Assembly (NCBI RefSeq): GCF_900105155.1
Contig: NZ_LT629762.1
Coordinates: forward strand, 1,674,001-1,738,000
Length of the DNA: 64,000 nt
Origin: Pseudomonas prosekii
Lineage (GTDB): Bacteria > Pseudomonadota > Gammaproteobacteria > Pseudomonadales > Pseudomonadaceae
Direction: 5' to 3'
The translations under genes were made by a program, and so were the position numbers. This document shows, in pieces, positions 33,036 through 40,985 of the stretch (its first letter is position 1; every line of letters starts with the position of its first letter). Under the pieces are notes generated by a model that searched no databases, was not told the DNA's origin, and saw only the letters and a list, made by a program, of their open reading frames with translations.

Positions 33036-34055
33036 TCAGCGATACAAAACCTTCTCTGCCAACTCATCCGCCACCCGCGCGGGCGAGCGTTTTTCCGCTT
33101 GCGCGTGAGCAAACACCTCGGTCAACCGCGAGCTGATTTTCGACAGGTGCGCGGTGATCGTCGCCAATTCATCGCCGCGATGCTTGAGCGAAACATAGAT
33201 CAAACCGCCGGAATTGATCACGTAGTCCGGCGCATAGAGGATGCCGCGGCGCTCCAGTTGATCGGCGACGTCCAGGTGCGTTAGTTGATTATTGGCTGAG
33301 CCGGCCACCGCCGAGCAGCGCAGTTGCGAGACGCTGTGGCTGTTGAGCACCCCGCCCAAGCCGCACGGGGCGAGGATGTCGCACGGCGTGCTGAGCAATG
33401 AATCGTTGGCAATCGGGTGCGCGCCGAGTTGCTCCATCGCCAATTGCACTTTGCCGTGATCGATGTCGCTGACCAGCAGTTCGGCGCCCGCCGCGTGCAG
33501 TTGCTCCGCCAAGGCAAAACCGACGTTGCCCAAGCCCTGGATGGCCACGCGCAAACCTTCGAGATTATCGCTGCCGAGCCGCGCCATGGCGGTGCTGCGG
33601 ATGCCGGCGAACACGCCCATCGCCGCGTGCGGTGCCGGGTCGCCGGCCGACGTGGTGCTGGTGACATGCCGGGTTTGCTGGGCGATGCAGTCCATGTCCG
33701 CCACCGAAGTGCCGCTGTCGATCGCGGTGATGTAGCGGCCATCGAGCTGATTGATACAGCGCCCGAACGCTTCAAACAGCGCGGCGCGGTTTTCCACGTG
33801 CACCGGTCGCAGGATCACCGCCACCCCGCCGCCCTGCGCGAGGCCCGCGAGTGCGGCTTTGTAACTCATGCCTTGGGCCAGGCGCACGGCGTCTTCCACC
33901 GCCGATTCGTCGCTGGGGTAGGCAAGGTAACGGCATCCACCAAGGGCTGGCCCCAGGCGGCTGTTATGAATGGCGATGACTGCCTTCAACCCGGTGACCG
34001 GGTCTACGCTTAGATAAAGCGATTCAAGGCGAGTGCTTTGCATGAGAGCGAACAT
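33036..34055 (-). CDS. Leu/Phe/Val dehydrogenase family protein with altered GGGK motif
   Basis: 339 residues from ATG 34055 (MFALMQSTRLESLYLSVDP); upstream open frame lacks family sequence. The family deaminates branched-chain or aromatic amino acids with NAD. The substrate-carboxylate lysine is present in MSYKAALAGL (Lys66) and the aspartate in ITAIDSGTS (Asp113). The Rossmann motif is QGLGNVGFALAEQL. The loop that normally reads GGGK, whose lysine is the catalytic base, here reads GGGVAVI: Val78, codon 33822-33824. Either the enzyme has lost or changed activity, or it is specialised. Length is normal and the frame intact. Confidence 0.85.
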   Translation of the reverse strand: MFALMQSTRLESLYLSVDPVTGLKAVIAIHNSRLGPALGGCRYLAYPSDESAVEDAVRLAQGMSYKAALAGLAQGGGVAVILRPVHVENRAALFEAFGRCINQLDGRYITAIDSGTSVADMDCIAQQTRHVTSTTSAGDPAPHAAMGVFAGIRSTAMARLGSDNLEGLRVAIQGLGNVGFALAEQLHAAGAELLVSDIDHGKVQLAMEQLGAHPIANDSLLSTPCDILAPCGLGGVLNSHSVSQLRCSAVAGSANNQLTHLDVADQLERRGILYAPDYVINSGGLIYVSLKHRGDELATITAHLSKISSRLTEVFAHAQAEKRSPARVADELAEKVLYR

Positions 34056-34237
34056 TGTCGGGCTCCCGAATACGTCTTGTAGTCGCCAGTATAGGCTTGC
34101 GCCTGAAAATTGCTGGAGCGCACCGGAATAACGCGCGCGGCTTTCAGGGCTTTCGGACATAACCTGCAACAGCATGTGTGCAGCACTGGACGAAAGTCGG
34201 CGACGGGGCTAAAACGAGGCATCCCACGGAGATTTTG

Positions 34238-35041
34238 ATGACCCCGCGCCAACGTTTCTTCGACTGCCTGCAACGCTCGCCGCCCGCGCTGTTCGAGGCG
34301 GCGCTGTGGATTGCGGCCGAACACGATGCCGAGGTGGATCCGCAAAACGTGCTGGTGAACTTCAAGGATCTGCAACAGCGCGTCAGCTCAGGCTTGCCGA
34401 TGCTGCCGGTCAGCGAACTGGCCCAACCGTTATTGCGGCGGATGAACGACCTCGGGTTTGCCCAGGACGATTTTGTGCCGCTGCGTCCGCAAGTGGCGCT
34501 TATCCACAAAGTGCTGGAGCGTCGGCGCGGCCAGCCATTGGCGCTGGGTTTGATTGCGCTGGAGCTGGCTCGCAGATTGGAAATCCCCATGGTCGGGGTC
34601 AACTTTCCGGGGCATTTCCTGTTGCGGGTTCAGGGCGCCGATCATCTGCTCGACCCGTGCGGCGGGCGCCGCTTGTACCCCAACGACTGCCGCGATTTGC
34701 TGCAGCGCCAGTATGGCCCGAACATCAAACTCAGCGCCGAGCACTTGCTGACCGCCAACCCGCTATCGATGCTGCAACGCCTGTCACGCAACCTGCGTCA
34801 GTTGCATCTGGCCAACGATGACTACATCGGCGCGCTGGTCGATGCCGAGCGCGTGCTCGAACTGGGCAACGGCAGCGCCTCCGACTACCTCGCCCGCGCC
34901 AGCCTCTATCAACGCCTGGATTGCCCGAATGCCGAGCGCTTTGATCTGGAACACGCGTTGCTGCTCAGCGAAGACCCGATCCAGCGGATTCGCCTGACTG
35001 AACGGCTCGGGCATCTGCCGCCGAATTCCATCGTCCACTAA
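34238..35041 (+). CDS. SirB1 family protein (transglutaminase-like core plus TPR)
   Basis: 267 residues from ATG 34238, with CGGAGA upstream. The N-terminal helical segment (FFDCLQRSPPALFEAALWIAAEHDAEVDPQNVLV) is followed by the degenerate transglutaminase-like domain (QVALIHKVLERRRGQPLALGLIALELARRLEIPMVGVNFPGHFLLRV). C-terminal TPR-type helices follow (DDYIGALVDAERVLELGNGSASDYLARASLYQRLDC). This is the YchA/SirB1 architecture of unknown function; the catalytic Cys is replaced in most members. Divergent from the dehydrogenase gene. Confidence 0.86.
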   Translation: MTPRQRFFDCLQRSPPALFEAALWIAAEHDAEVDPQNVLVNFKDLQQRVSSGLPMLPVSELAQPLLRRMNDLGFAQDDFVPLRPQVALIHKVLERRRGQPLALGLIALELARRLEIPMVGVNFPGHFLLRVQGADHLLDPCGGRRLYPNDCRDLLQRQYGPNIKLSAEHLLTANPLSMLQRLSRNLRQLHLANDDYIGALVDAERVLELGNGSASDYLARASLYQRLDCPNAERFDLEHALLLSEDPIQRIRLTERLGHLPPNSIVH

Positions 35042-35047
35042 ACGCAC

Positions 35048-35140
35048 CTGTAGGAGCGAGGCTTGCCCGCGAAAGCGTCAGGTCGGTCGCCATTTACATC
35101 GCCTGACAGACCCCCTTCGCGAGCAAGCTCGCTCCCACAG
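35048..35140. repeat. REPIN with unlike arms
   Basis: The left unit TGTAGGAGCGAGGCTTGCCC is of the GGCTTGCCCGCG type. The right unit TTCGCGAGCAAGCTCGCTCC is of the AGCTTGCTCGCG type. They are inverted relative to each other, so this is a hybrid pair of two related REP subtypes. It begins 6 bp after the SirB1-like stop. Confidence 0.8.
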
Positions 35141-35152
35141 TGTTTTGCACAG

Positions 35153-35247
35153 CCCTGTAGGAGCGAGGCTTGCCCGCGAATCAGGCGCTTCGGTCCTTCA
35201 GGGATACCGCGTTATCGTTCTTCGCGGGCAAGCCTTGCTCCTACGGG
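35153..35247. repeat. REPIN overlapping the 3' end of the AAHS transporter gene
   Basis: CTGTAGGAGCGAGGCTTGCC on the left and TTCGCGGGCAAGCCTTGCTC on the right. The convergent transporter gene (minus strand) reads through the right arm and stops inside the element at 35212-35214. It is adjacent to the REPIN at 35048-35140, giving a double array. Confidence 0.82.
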
Positions 35248-36573
35248 GGGTGCGCTTGGTTCTTGAGGCGAGCGCACCTGGATGATGAACAACGCCGCGA
35301 TCACCGCCGGTATCGCGCAGAAGAAGAAAATCTGCTGCACCGGGATGTGCATCGCCAGCAGCATGCTGCCGAACAGCGGCCCGAGGATCGAACCGAATCG
35401 GCCCACGCCCAGCGCCCAACCGGTGCCGGTGGCGCGCACATGCGCCGGGTAGAAGTTACTGGCGAAGGCATTGAGCGTCAGTTGCCCGCCAATGATGCAG
35501 AATCCGGCGGCGATTACGCTGGCCACCAGATAACGCGGATTGTCGTGGTTGAGGCCGAGCAGAATGGTGCACAGCGCCGCGCCGGCCAGGACAGCGGCGA
35601 GCAGGCGCACTTTGCTTTTGAGACGGTCGGCAAACCACGCCATGCAGATCGCGCCGACGGTGCCGGCGAACAGGAACATTGAGGTCACCAGGTTCGCTTG
35701 ATTGAGTTTCAAACCGCTTTCCAGCAACAGCGACGGCAGCCAGCTGATCATGAAATACAGCAGGATCAGACTGACGAAAAAGGTCGCCCAGATCAGCAAC
35801 GTCGGCCGCGCATAACCGTTGCGGAACAACTCCACGACCGTCAGTTTGCTGCCCTGCTCTTTCTGGTTTTGCGCAATCGATGCGGCGGGCGGCTGCCAGT
35901 CCGGGAGCATCCGCGCGGTGACTTTGCGCAAGCGGGTATACGGCGGTGCATCGCGCAGCAGACGCGGCAGCGATTCCGGCAGGAACCACGCCAGGAACGG
36001 AAACAGCAGCAACGGCGTCACGCCACCGGCGAGGAACACCGCTTGCCAGCCGAAACTGTCGATAAAACCCGCCGCGACAAAACCACCCGCCGCGCCACCG
36101 AATGAAAACCCGCACGCCGCCAGGGTCACCATCAAGGTGCGCAGGCGGGGCGGCGAGTATTCCGACATCAGCGCCATCGCGCTGGGCATCGCCCCGCCCA
36201 TGCCGATCCCGCAGATGAAGCGCGCCGCCATCAAGGTGTTCAGCGAATCGGCGAACACCATCAACACCGTGAGCGTGGCGTAGATCAGCACGCAACACAG
36301 CAGAATCCGCCGCACCCCGAAGCGATCGGCCAACGGTGTGACGACCAACGAGCCAACGGTCAGCCCCAACAGGTTGGCGCTGAACACCGGGCCGAACGCG
36401 GATTTTTCCAAGCCCCAATCCTGCGCGAGGGCGGGCACGACATAACCGAGAACTTGCGCGTCATAGCCATCGGTCACCAGCAGTAACGCCAGCAACAAAA
36501 GGATCAGCCACTGATAACGGGACACAGGACGGGCGTCGAGTGCCGCCCGAAAGCTTGCAATCTGGTTATGCAT
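35212..36573 (-). CDS. MFS transporter, aromatic acid:H+ symporter (AAHS) family
   Basis: 453 residues, twelve TM helices. TM1 carries the AAHS signature LLLVTDGYDAQVLGYVVPAL. Loop 2-3 has PLADRFGVRRILL, and TM4 onward has MAARFICGIGMGGAMPSAMALMSEYSPPRLR. AAHS members import 4-hydroxybenzoate, gallate and similar acids. It lies downstream of hmgA-fahA-maiA on the same strand, separated by a REPIN, so it may serve aromatic-acid uptake feeding homogentisate. The last 12 or so residues (PVGARLAREER) are translated REP sequence, so the native C-terminus has been replaced or extended. Confidence 0.88.
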   Translation of the reverse strand: MHNQIASFRAALDARPVSRYQWLILLLLALLLVTDGYDAQVLGYVVPALAQDWGLEKSAFGPVFSANLLGLTVGSLVVTPLADRFGVRRILLCCVLIYATLTVLMVFADSLNTLMAARFICGIGMGGAMPSAMALMSEYSPPRLRTLMVTLAACGFSFGGAAGGFVAAGFIDSFGWQAVFLAGGVTPLLLFPFLAWFLPESLPRLLRDAPPYTRLRKVTARMLPDWQPPAASIAQNQKEQGSKLTVVELFRNGYARPTLLIWATFFVSLILLYFMISWLPSLLLESGLKLNQANLVTSMFLFAGTVGAICMAWFADRLKSKVRLLAAVLAGAALCTILLGLNHDNPRYLVASVIAAGFCIIGGQLTLNAFASNFYPAHVRATGTGWALGVGRFGSILGPLFGSMLLAMHIPVQQIFFFCAIPAVIAALFIIQVRSPQEPSAPPVGARLAREER

Positions 36574-36621
36574 CGCGAGGTACCTGAATTGTTCTTATGG
36601 TGTCGGGGATATCGCCAATCC

Positions 36622-36715
36622 CTTGTAGGAGCGAGGCTTGCCCGCGAAGGCGGTGTGCCAGCAGACATCCATGTAGCTGACACACCGCCTTCGCGGGCAA
36701 GCCTCGCTCCTACAG
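36622..36715. repeat. REPIN between maiA and the AAHS transporter
   Basis: TTGTAGGAGCGAGGCTTGCC and its inverse GGCAAGCCTCGCTCCTACAG, with an inner inverted pair AAGGCGGTGTG / CACACCGCCTT. The whole 94-bp element can thus form one long hairpin. It may uncouple transporter expression from the hmg operon. Confidence 0.85.
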
Positions 36716-36731
36716 AGGGCGGGGTGAAGCT

Positions 36732-37367
36732 TCAGGGCGTGTCAGGCTGGTTCGCCGGGTGCGCCTTGATAAACGCCGGGTGTGTCGCGGCCAATCCAGC
36801 AACCCGGGAAATCCGCGGGTACGCATTCAGCGCAATGTTGAAGCGCTGCGCCGCGTACAACTGCGGGATCAAGTAAACATCCGCCATCCCCGGCTCATCG
36901 CCAAAGCAATAACCGGCGTCGCCAATCAACTGCTCCACCGCCGCCAGACCTTGGCTGATCCAGTGCGCAATCCACTCCGCCACCTGCGTTTCGTCATGCC
37001 CCAACTGGCGCAATTTGTTCAGCACGCTGACGTTGTGCAGCGGATGCACGTCGCAGCCAATCAGCGCCGCCACGCCGCGTTCATGCGCGCGGGTAACGAG
37101 GTCTTTGGACAGCAACGGCACCTGTGGATAACGCTCGTCCAGGTACTCGATGATCGCAGGCGACTGAATCAGCAACTGACCGTCGTCGGTGCGCAACGCC
37201 GGCACCCGACCTTGCGGGTTCAGCGCCAGGTACGGCGCTTGCCGGTGCTCGCCACCGGACGCCGCGATCAGGTTGACCGGCAGCGCCTGATAGTCGAGGC
37301 CCTTCAGCGCCAACGCGATGCGCACCCGGTAAGACGAGGTCGAGCGATAGTAGGTATAGAGCTGCAT
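36732..37367 (-). CDS. maiA: Maleylacetoacetate isomerase
   Basis: 211 residues, zeta-class glutathione transferase. MQLYTYYRSTSSYRVRIALALKGLDYQ contains the SSxSxRVR glutathione/catalytic motif (here STSSYRVR). The thioredoxin-like domain is followed by the helical domain with DVHPLHNVSVL and a FGDEPGMADVYLIPQLYAA stretch typical of MaiA. It isomerises maleylacetoacetate to fumarylacetoacetate in tyrosine/homogentisate breakdown. It starts 12 bp after fahA ends, as third gene of the hmgA-fahA-maiA operon. Confidence 0.93.
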   Translation of the reverse strand: MQLYTYYRSTSSYRVRIALALKGLDYQALPVNLIAASGGEHRQAPYLALNPQGRVPALRTDDGQLLIQSPAIIEYLDERYPQVPLLSKDLVTRAHERGVAALIGCDVHPLHNVSVLNKLRQLGHDETQVAEWIAHWISQGLAAVEQLIGDAGYCFGDEPGMADVYLIPQLYAAQRFNIALNAYPRISRVAGLAATHPAFIKAHPANQPDTP

Positions 37368-37379
37368 GACCCGCTCCTG

Positions 37380-38684
37380 TTAACGCGCCGGCACGACTTT
37401 GCCACGGCATTCGCCGAAGCCGATCGAGGCAAACCCTTCGCGGTTGCAACGCGCACGGAGGATGATTTCGTCGCCGTCTTCAAGGAATTTACGCACCTCG
37501 CCCGAGGCCAATTCGATCGGCTTTTTGCCGCCCTCAGTGATTTCCAGCAGGCTGCCGAACTGACCGCTTTGCGGCCCCGACAATGTGCCCGAACCGAACA
37601 GATCACCGGCCTGCAATTGGCAGCCGTTGACGCTGTGGTGCGCGACCATTTGCGCCACGGTCCAGTACATGTGTTGAGTGTTGCTCAGGGTCAGGCGATG
37701 GGCCGGCAGATTTTGCTCGCGCATGCTTTCGGTGAGCAGCAGCACTTCGAGTTCGATGTCGAACGCGCCGCCCTCCTGATCGCGCTTGTCGGTGAGATAC
37801 GGCAGCGGTTGCGGATCGCCTTCCGGACGAGCCGGTTGCGCGCGGCGAAACGGCTCCAGCGCTTCGGCAGTGACGACCCACGGCGAGATGCTGGTGATGA
37901 AACTCTTCGACAGGAACGGCCCCAGCGGCTGGTATTCCCAGGCCTGGATGTCGCGCGCCGACCAATCATTCAGCAAGCAGAAACCGGCGATGTGATCCGC
38001 CGCGTCGCCGATGGCAATCGAATCGCCCATCTCGTTGCCCTGACCGATCCAGATCCCCAGTTCCAGTTCGTAATCGAGGCGCGCGCACGGGCCAAAAGTC
38101 GGCTCGGTCTGACCGGCCGGCAAGGTCTGGCCCTTCGGCCGACGCACGTCGGTGCCGGACGGGCGAATGGTCGAGGCACGACCGTGATAACCGATCGGTA
38201 CGTACTTGTAGTTCGGCAGCAACGGGTTATCTGGACGGAACAATTTACCGACGTTTTGCGCGTGCTCGATGCCAACATAGAAGTCGGTGTAGTCGTTGAT
38301 TTTCGCCGGCAGGTGCATCACGCAATCCGCCGCCAATGGCAGCAATTTCGCACCTTGGGCTTCGATCTTGCCGCGCAGGGTGCTGTCCTCGGCGAACAGT
38401 TCCAGCAGGCGCGAGCGCAACGCAACGCGCGCATCGCGGCCGAGTTCGAAGAAGGCATTGAGCTGACCGCCACGGGTCGCTTCGACTGCCGTGCGTGCCG
38501 CGCCGTCAAACAGGCCGGCGTCGAGCGCCGCTTCGAGATCAAAGATATGTTCGCCGATGGCCACACCGCTGCGCGCTGCCGAACCGTTGGCACTGAACAC
38601 GCCGAGCGGCAGGTTTTGCAGGGGGAAATCAGTGTCACCGTTGGCGGAGGCAACCCAGCTACGAGTGTTGGAAGTCTGAGTCAT
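37380..38684 (-). CDS. fahA: Fumarylacetoacetase
   Basis: 434 residues, the usual length. The N-terminal SH3-like domain is FPLQNLPLGVFS. The C-terminal FAH catalytic domain has DYTDFYVGIEHAQNVGKLFR (the conserved DYTDFY...H), YHGRASTIRPSG, LDYELELGIWIG (metal-binding E-x-E), and GFCLLNDWSARDIQAWEYQPLGPF. It cleaves fumarylacetoacetate to fumarate and acetoacetate. Only 3 bp separate it from hmgA. Confidence 0.95.
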   Translation of the reverse strand: MTQTSNTRSWVASANGDTDFPLQNLPLGVFSANGSAARSGVAIGEHIFDLEAALDAGLFDGAARTAVEATRGGQLNAFFELGRDARVALRSRLLELFAEDSTLRGKIEAQGAKLLPLAADCVMHLPAKINDYTDFYVGIEHAQNVGKLFRPDNPLLPNYKYVPIGYHGRASTIRPSGTDVRRPKGQTLPAGQTEPTFGPCARLDYELELGIWIGQGNEMGDSIAIGDAADHIAGFCLLNDWSARDIQAWEYQPLGPFLSKSFITSISPWVVTAEALEPFRRAQPARPEGDPQPLPYLTDKRDQEGGAFDIELEVLLLTESMREQNLPAHRLTLSNTQHMYWTVAQMVAHHSVNGCQLQAGDLFGSGTLSGPQSGQFGSLLEITEGGKKPIELASGEVRKFLEDGDEIILRARCNREGFASIGFGECRGKVVPAR

Positions 38685-38687
38685 GGG

Positions 38688-39992
38688 TTATCTCCGGGTC
38701 GGGTCGAAAGTGACGGGCAACGTCGCCCAGCAGGCGTCGTAGTTGCTTTGCAGTTGCGGGCATTCGAGTGCGTATTGGCTCGGGCGCAGCACTTGGCTGG
38801 TCTCGAACATGAACGCCATGGTGTTGTCGATTTTCGCCGGCGCCAGTTCGGCGTTGATCGCTTTGGTGCAGCTTTCGCCGTCCGGGCCGTGGGCGCTCAT
38901 GCAGCTGTGCAACGACGCACCGCCGGGCACGAAGCCTTCAGCCTTGGCGTCGTATTCGCCTTTGATCAGGCCCATGAATTCGTTCATCAGGTTGCGGTGG
39001 AACCACGGCGGCCGGAAGGTTTTCTCGGCGACCATCCAGCGCGGCGGGAAAATCACGAAGTCCAGGTTAGCCAAACCGTGGACGCTGGTCGGCGAAGTCA
39101 GAACGGTGAAAATCGACGGATCCGGGTGATCGAAACTCACCGTGCCGATGGTATTGAAGCGGCGCAGATCGTATTTGTACGGCACGTTGTTGCCGTGCCA
39201 GGCGACCACGTTCAGCGGCGAATGATTGAGCTCGCAACCCCACAACTGGCCGAGGAATTTCTGCACCAGCGTGGTGGGTTGCCTGAGGTCTTCGTAATGC
39301 GCCACCGGGCTCAGAAAGTCCCGCGGGTTAGCCAGGCCGTTACTGCCGATCGGCCCCAGGTCCGGCAGGCGCAGCGGCGCGCCATGGTTTTCGGCGATGT
39401 AGCCGCGGGCCTGCGGATCTAGCAATTCCACGCGAAATTTCAGACCGCGCGGCAGCACGGCGATTTCCAGCGGTTCTATTTCGAGCACGCCGAGTTCCGT
39501 GACGAGGCGCAGCCGGCCAAGTTCCGGCACCAGCAACAATTCGCCGTCAGCGTTGAAGAACACGCGCTCCATGGAACGGTTGGCGCGGTAGCTGTAGATG
39601 CTGATCCCGGCTGGTTTCTCGGCGCCGGCATTGGCCGCCATACTCACCAACCCGTCGATGAAATCGGTCGGTTCGCTGGGGATCTCCAGCGGGTTCCAGC
39701 GCAGCCGGTTGGGGGTCACCTCACCCAACGGGCCGCCGGCCAATTGCCGCTCCAGTTTGACGAACGCCGGGTGATTCGCCGACGGCTGAATGCGGTACAT
39801 CCAGGTGCGCCGCGCTTCGCTGCGGACCATGGTGAACGCCGTGCCGGAGAACAGTTCGGTGTAGAGACCGTAAGGGACTTTTTGCGGGGAGTTCTGGCCG
39901 ACGGGCAGTGCGCCGGGCAACGCTTCGCTGCTGAATTCGTTGCCGAAGCCTGACTGATAAGCCAGCGCTGGCGCCGTTGAATCGAGGTTCAT
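38688..39992 (-). CDS. hmgA: Homogentisate 1,2-dioxygenase
   Basis: 434 residues from ATG 39992 ([30 protein letters not shown], the conserved family start); nine upstream codons are open but unlikely. Iron-site region: [23 protein letters not shown] (His and Glu ligands) and [15 protein letters not shown]. It opens the homogentisate ring to maleylacetoacetate using O2 and Fe2+. First gene of the operon, with a perfect inverted-repeat operator in the 165-bp gap to the divergent IclR gene. Confidence 0.95.
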   Translation of the reverse strand: MNLDSTAPALAYQSGFGNEFSSEALPGALPVGQNSPQKVPYGLYTELFSGTAFTMVRSEARRTWMYRIQPSANHPAFVKLERQLAGGPLGEVTPNRLRWNPLEIPSEPTDFIDGLVSMAANAGAEKPAGISIYSYRANRSMERVFFNADGELLLVPELGRLRLVTELGVLEIEPLEIAVLPRGLKFRVELLDPQARGYIAENHGAPLRLPDLGPIGSNGLANPRDFLSPVAHYEDLRQPTTLVQKFLGQLWGCELNHSPLNVVAWHGNNVPYKYDLRRFNTIGTVSFDHPDPSIFTVLTSPTSVHGLANLDFVIFPPRWMVAEKTFRPPWFHRNLMNEFMGLIKGEYDAKAEGFVPGGASLHSCMSAHGPDGESCTKAINAELAPAKIDNTMAFMFETSQVLRPSQYALECPQLQSNYDACWATLPVTFDPTRR

Positions 39993-40073
39993 GGAGCCTC
40001 CTGAACGGGGAGTAGGCAATGGCCCATCGCTCTATTGCAGAGGTCTCGGCACGCCCGGGTTATTTTTATCGTA

Positions 40074-40100
40074 ATCAAATTACGCATAACGTAATTTGAT
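40074..40100. promoter_or_regulatory. HmgR-type operator between hmgA and hmgR
   Basis: A perfect inverted repeat: ATCAAATTACG, five bases (CATAA), CGTAATTTGAT. It lies in the hmgA/IclR divergent promoter region. In P. putida the IclR protein HmgR represses hmg genes from a palindromic site and is released by homogentisate; this dyad is the clear candidate. Confidence 0.8.
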
Positions 40101-40157
40101 CGGGATTGACCGTCAAGCTATAAAGACGCCCATTCGTCCCGGGATCACACCGCCTCC

Positions 40158-40952
40158 ATGGAAAAGCCGCGCAGCACCGATAAACAGAAAGTCCGTTCGG
40201 CCGAGGTCGGCACCGATATTCTCAAAGCCCTGGCCGAACTGTCGCCAGCGACCTCGTTATCGCGCCTGGCGGAACACGTGCAGATGCCGGCGAGCAAGGT
40301 CCATCGCTATTTGCAGGCGTTGATCGCCAGCGGTTTCGCCGAGCAGAACGCCGCCACCAACCACTATGGCCTCGGCCGCGAAGCCCTGCGCGTGGGCCTC
40401 GCCGCGCTCAACAGCATGGACGTGCTGAAAGTCGCCGCCCTGCCCTTGGCCGAGCTGCGCGATGACTTGAACGAAACATGTTTTCTGGCGGTGTGGGGCA
40501 ATCAGGGCGCGACCGTGGTGCACATCGAACCGGCGGTGCGCGCGGTCACGGTGGTCACGCAATTGGGTTCGGTGTTGCCGTTGCTGACATCGTCGACAGG
40601 CCTGGTATTCAGTGCCTTTCTGCCAGATCGGGAAACCAGCGAGTTGCGCGAACTGGAGGTCCAGGCCAGCGAGGCGCACGCCTTGGCCGACGATCAAGCC
40701 TACGAGACATTACGCGAACAGATTCGCCAACGCGGCTTGCACCACGTTCACGGTTTGCTGATGCCCGGCGTCGATGCGTTGTCCGCGCCGGTGTTCAACG
40801 CGGTCGGCAACGTCGCGGCGGTGTTGACCATCGTCGGCCCGACGTCACTGTTCCACGCCGATGAAGATGGCCCGGCGGCGCAGCGCTTGCTGGCAGCGAC
40901 CCGGGCCGTGAGTTGGCGGATGGGTTATCAGCCCGACGATGTCAGCCGTTGA
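40158..40952 (+). CDS. hmgR: IclR-family regulator, HmgR-like
   Basis: 264 residues. The N-terminal wHTH is GTDILKALAELSPATSLSRLAEHVQMPASKVHRYLQALIASGFAEQ; the IclR effector domain follows (about 85-255: LKVAALPLAELRDDLNETCFLAVWGNQGATVVHIE ... GVDALSAPVFNAVGNVAAVLTIVGP). It is divergent from hmgA with a palindromic site between, so it is probably the homogentisate-responsive repressor. Symbol by context and family, not by direct comparison. Confidence 0.87.
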   Translation: MEKPRSTDKQKVRSAEVGTDILKALAELSPATSLSRLAEHVQMPASKVHRYLQALIASGFAEQNAATNHYGLGREALRVGLAALNSMDVLKVAALPLAELRDDLNETCFLAVWGNQGATVVHIEPAVRAVTVVTQLGSVLPLLTSSTGLVFSAFLPDRETSELRELEVQASEAHALADDQAYETLREQIRQRGLHHVHGLLMPGVDALSAPVFNAVGNVAAVLTIVGPTSLFHADEDGPAAQRLLAATRAVSWRMGYQPDDVSR

Positions 40953-40985
40953 ACAGCGCGACACCTCGGCGGGCAGTGGCGGTTA

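Noticed and set aside
35048..35250. Possible CRISPR-like array of repeats
   Set aside because: Repeats are inverted pairs with no regular spacer length and occur genome-style between genes; they are REPINs.
36759..39422. An 887-codon open frame antisense to maiA-fahA-hmgA
   Set aside because: It spans three well-supported genes on the other strand and has low-complexity Arg/His/Gln composition typical of antisense artefacts.
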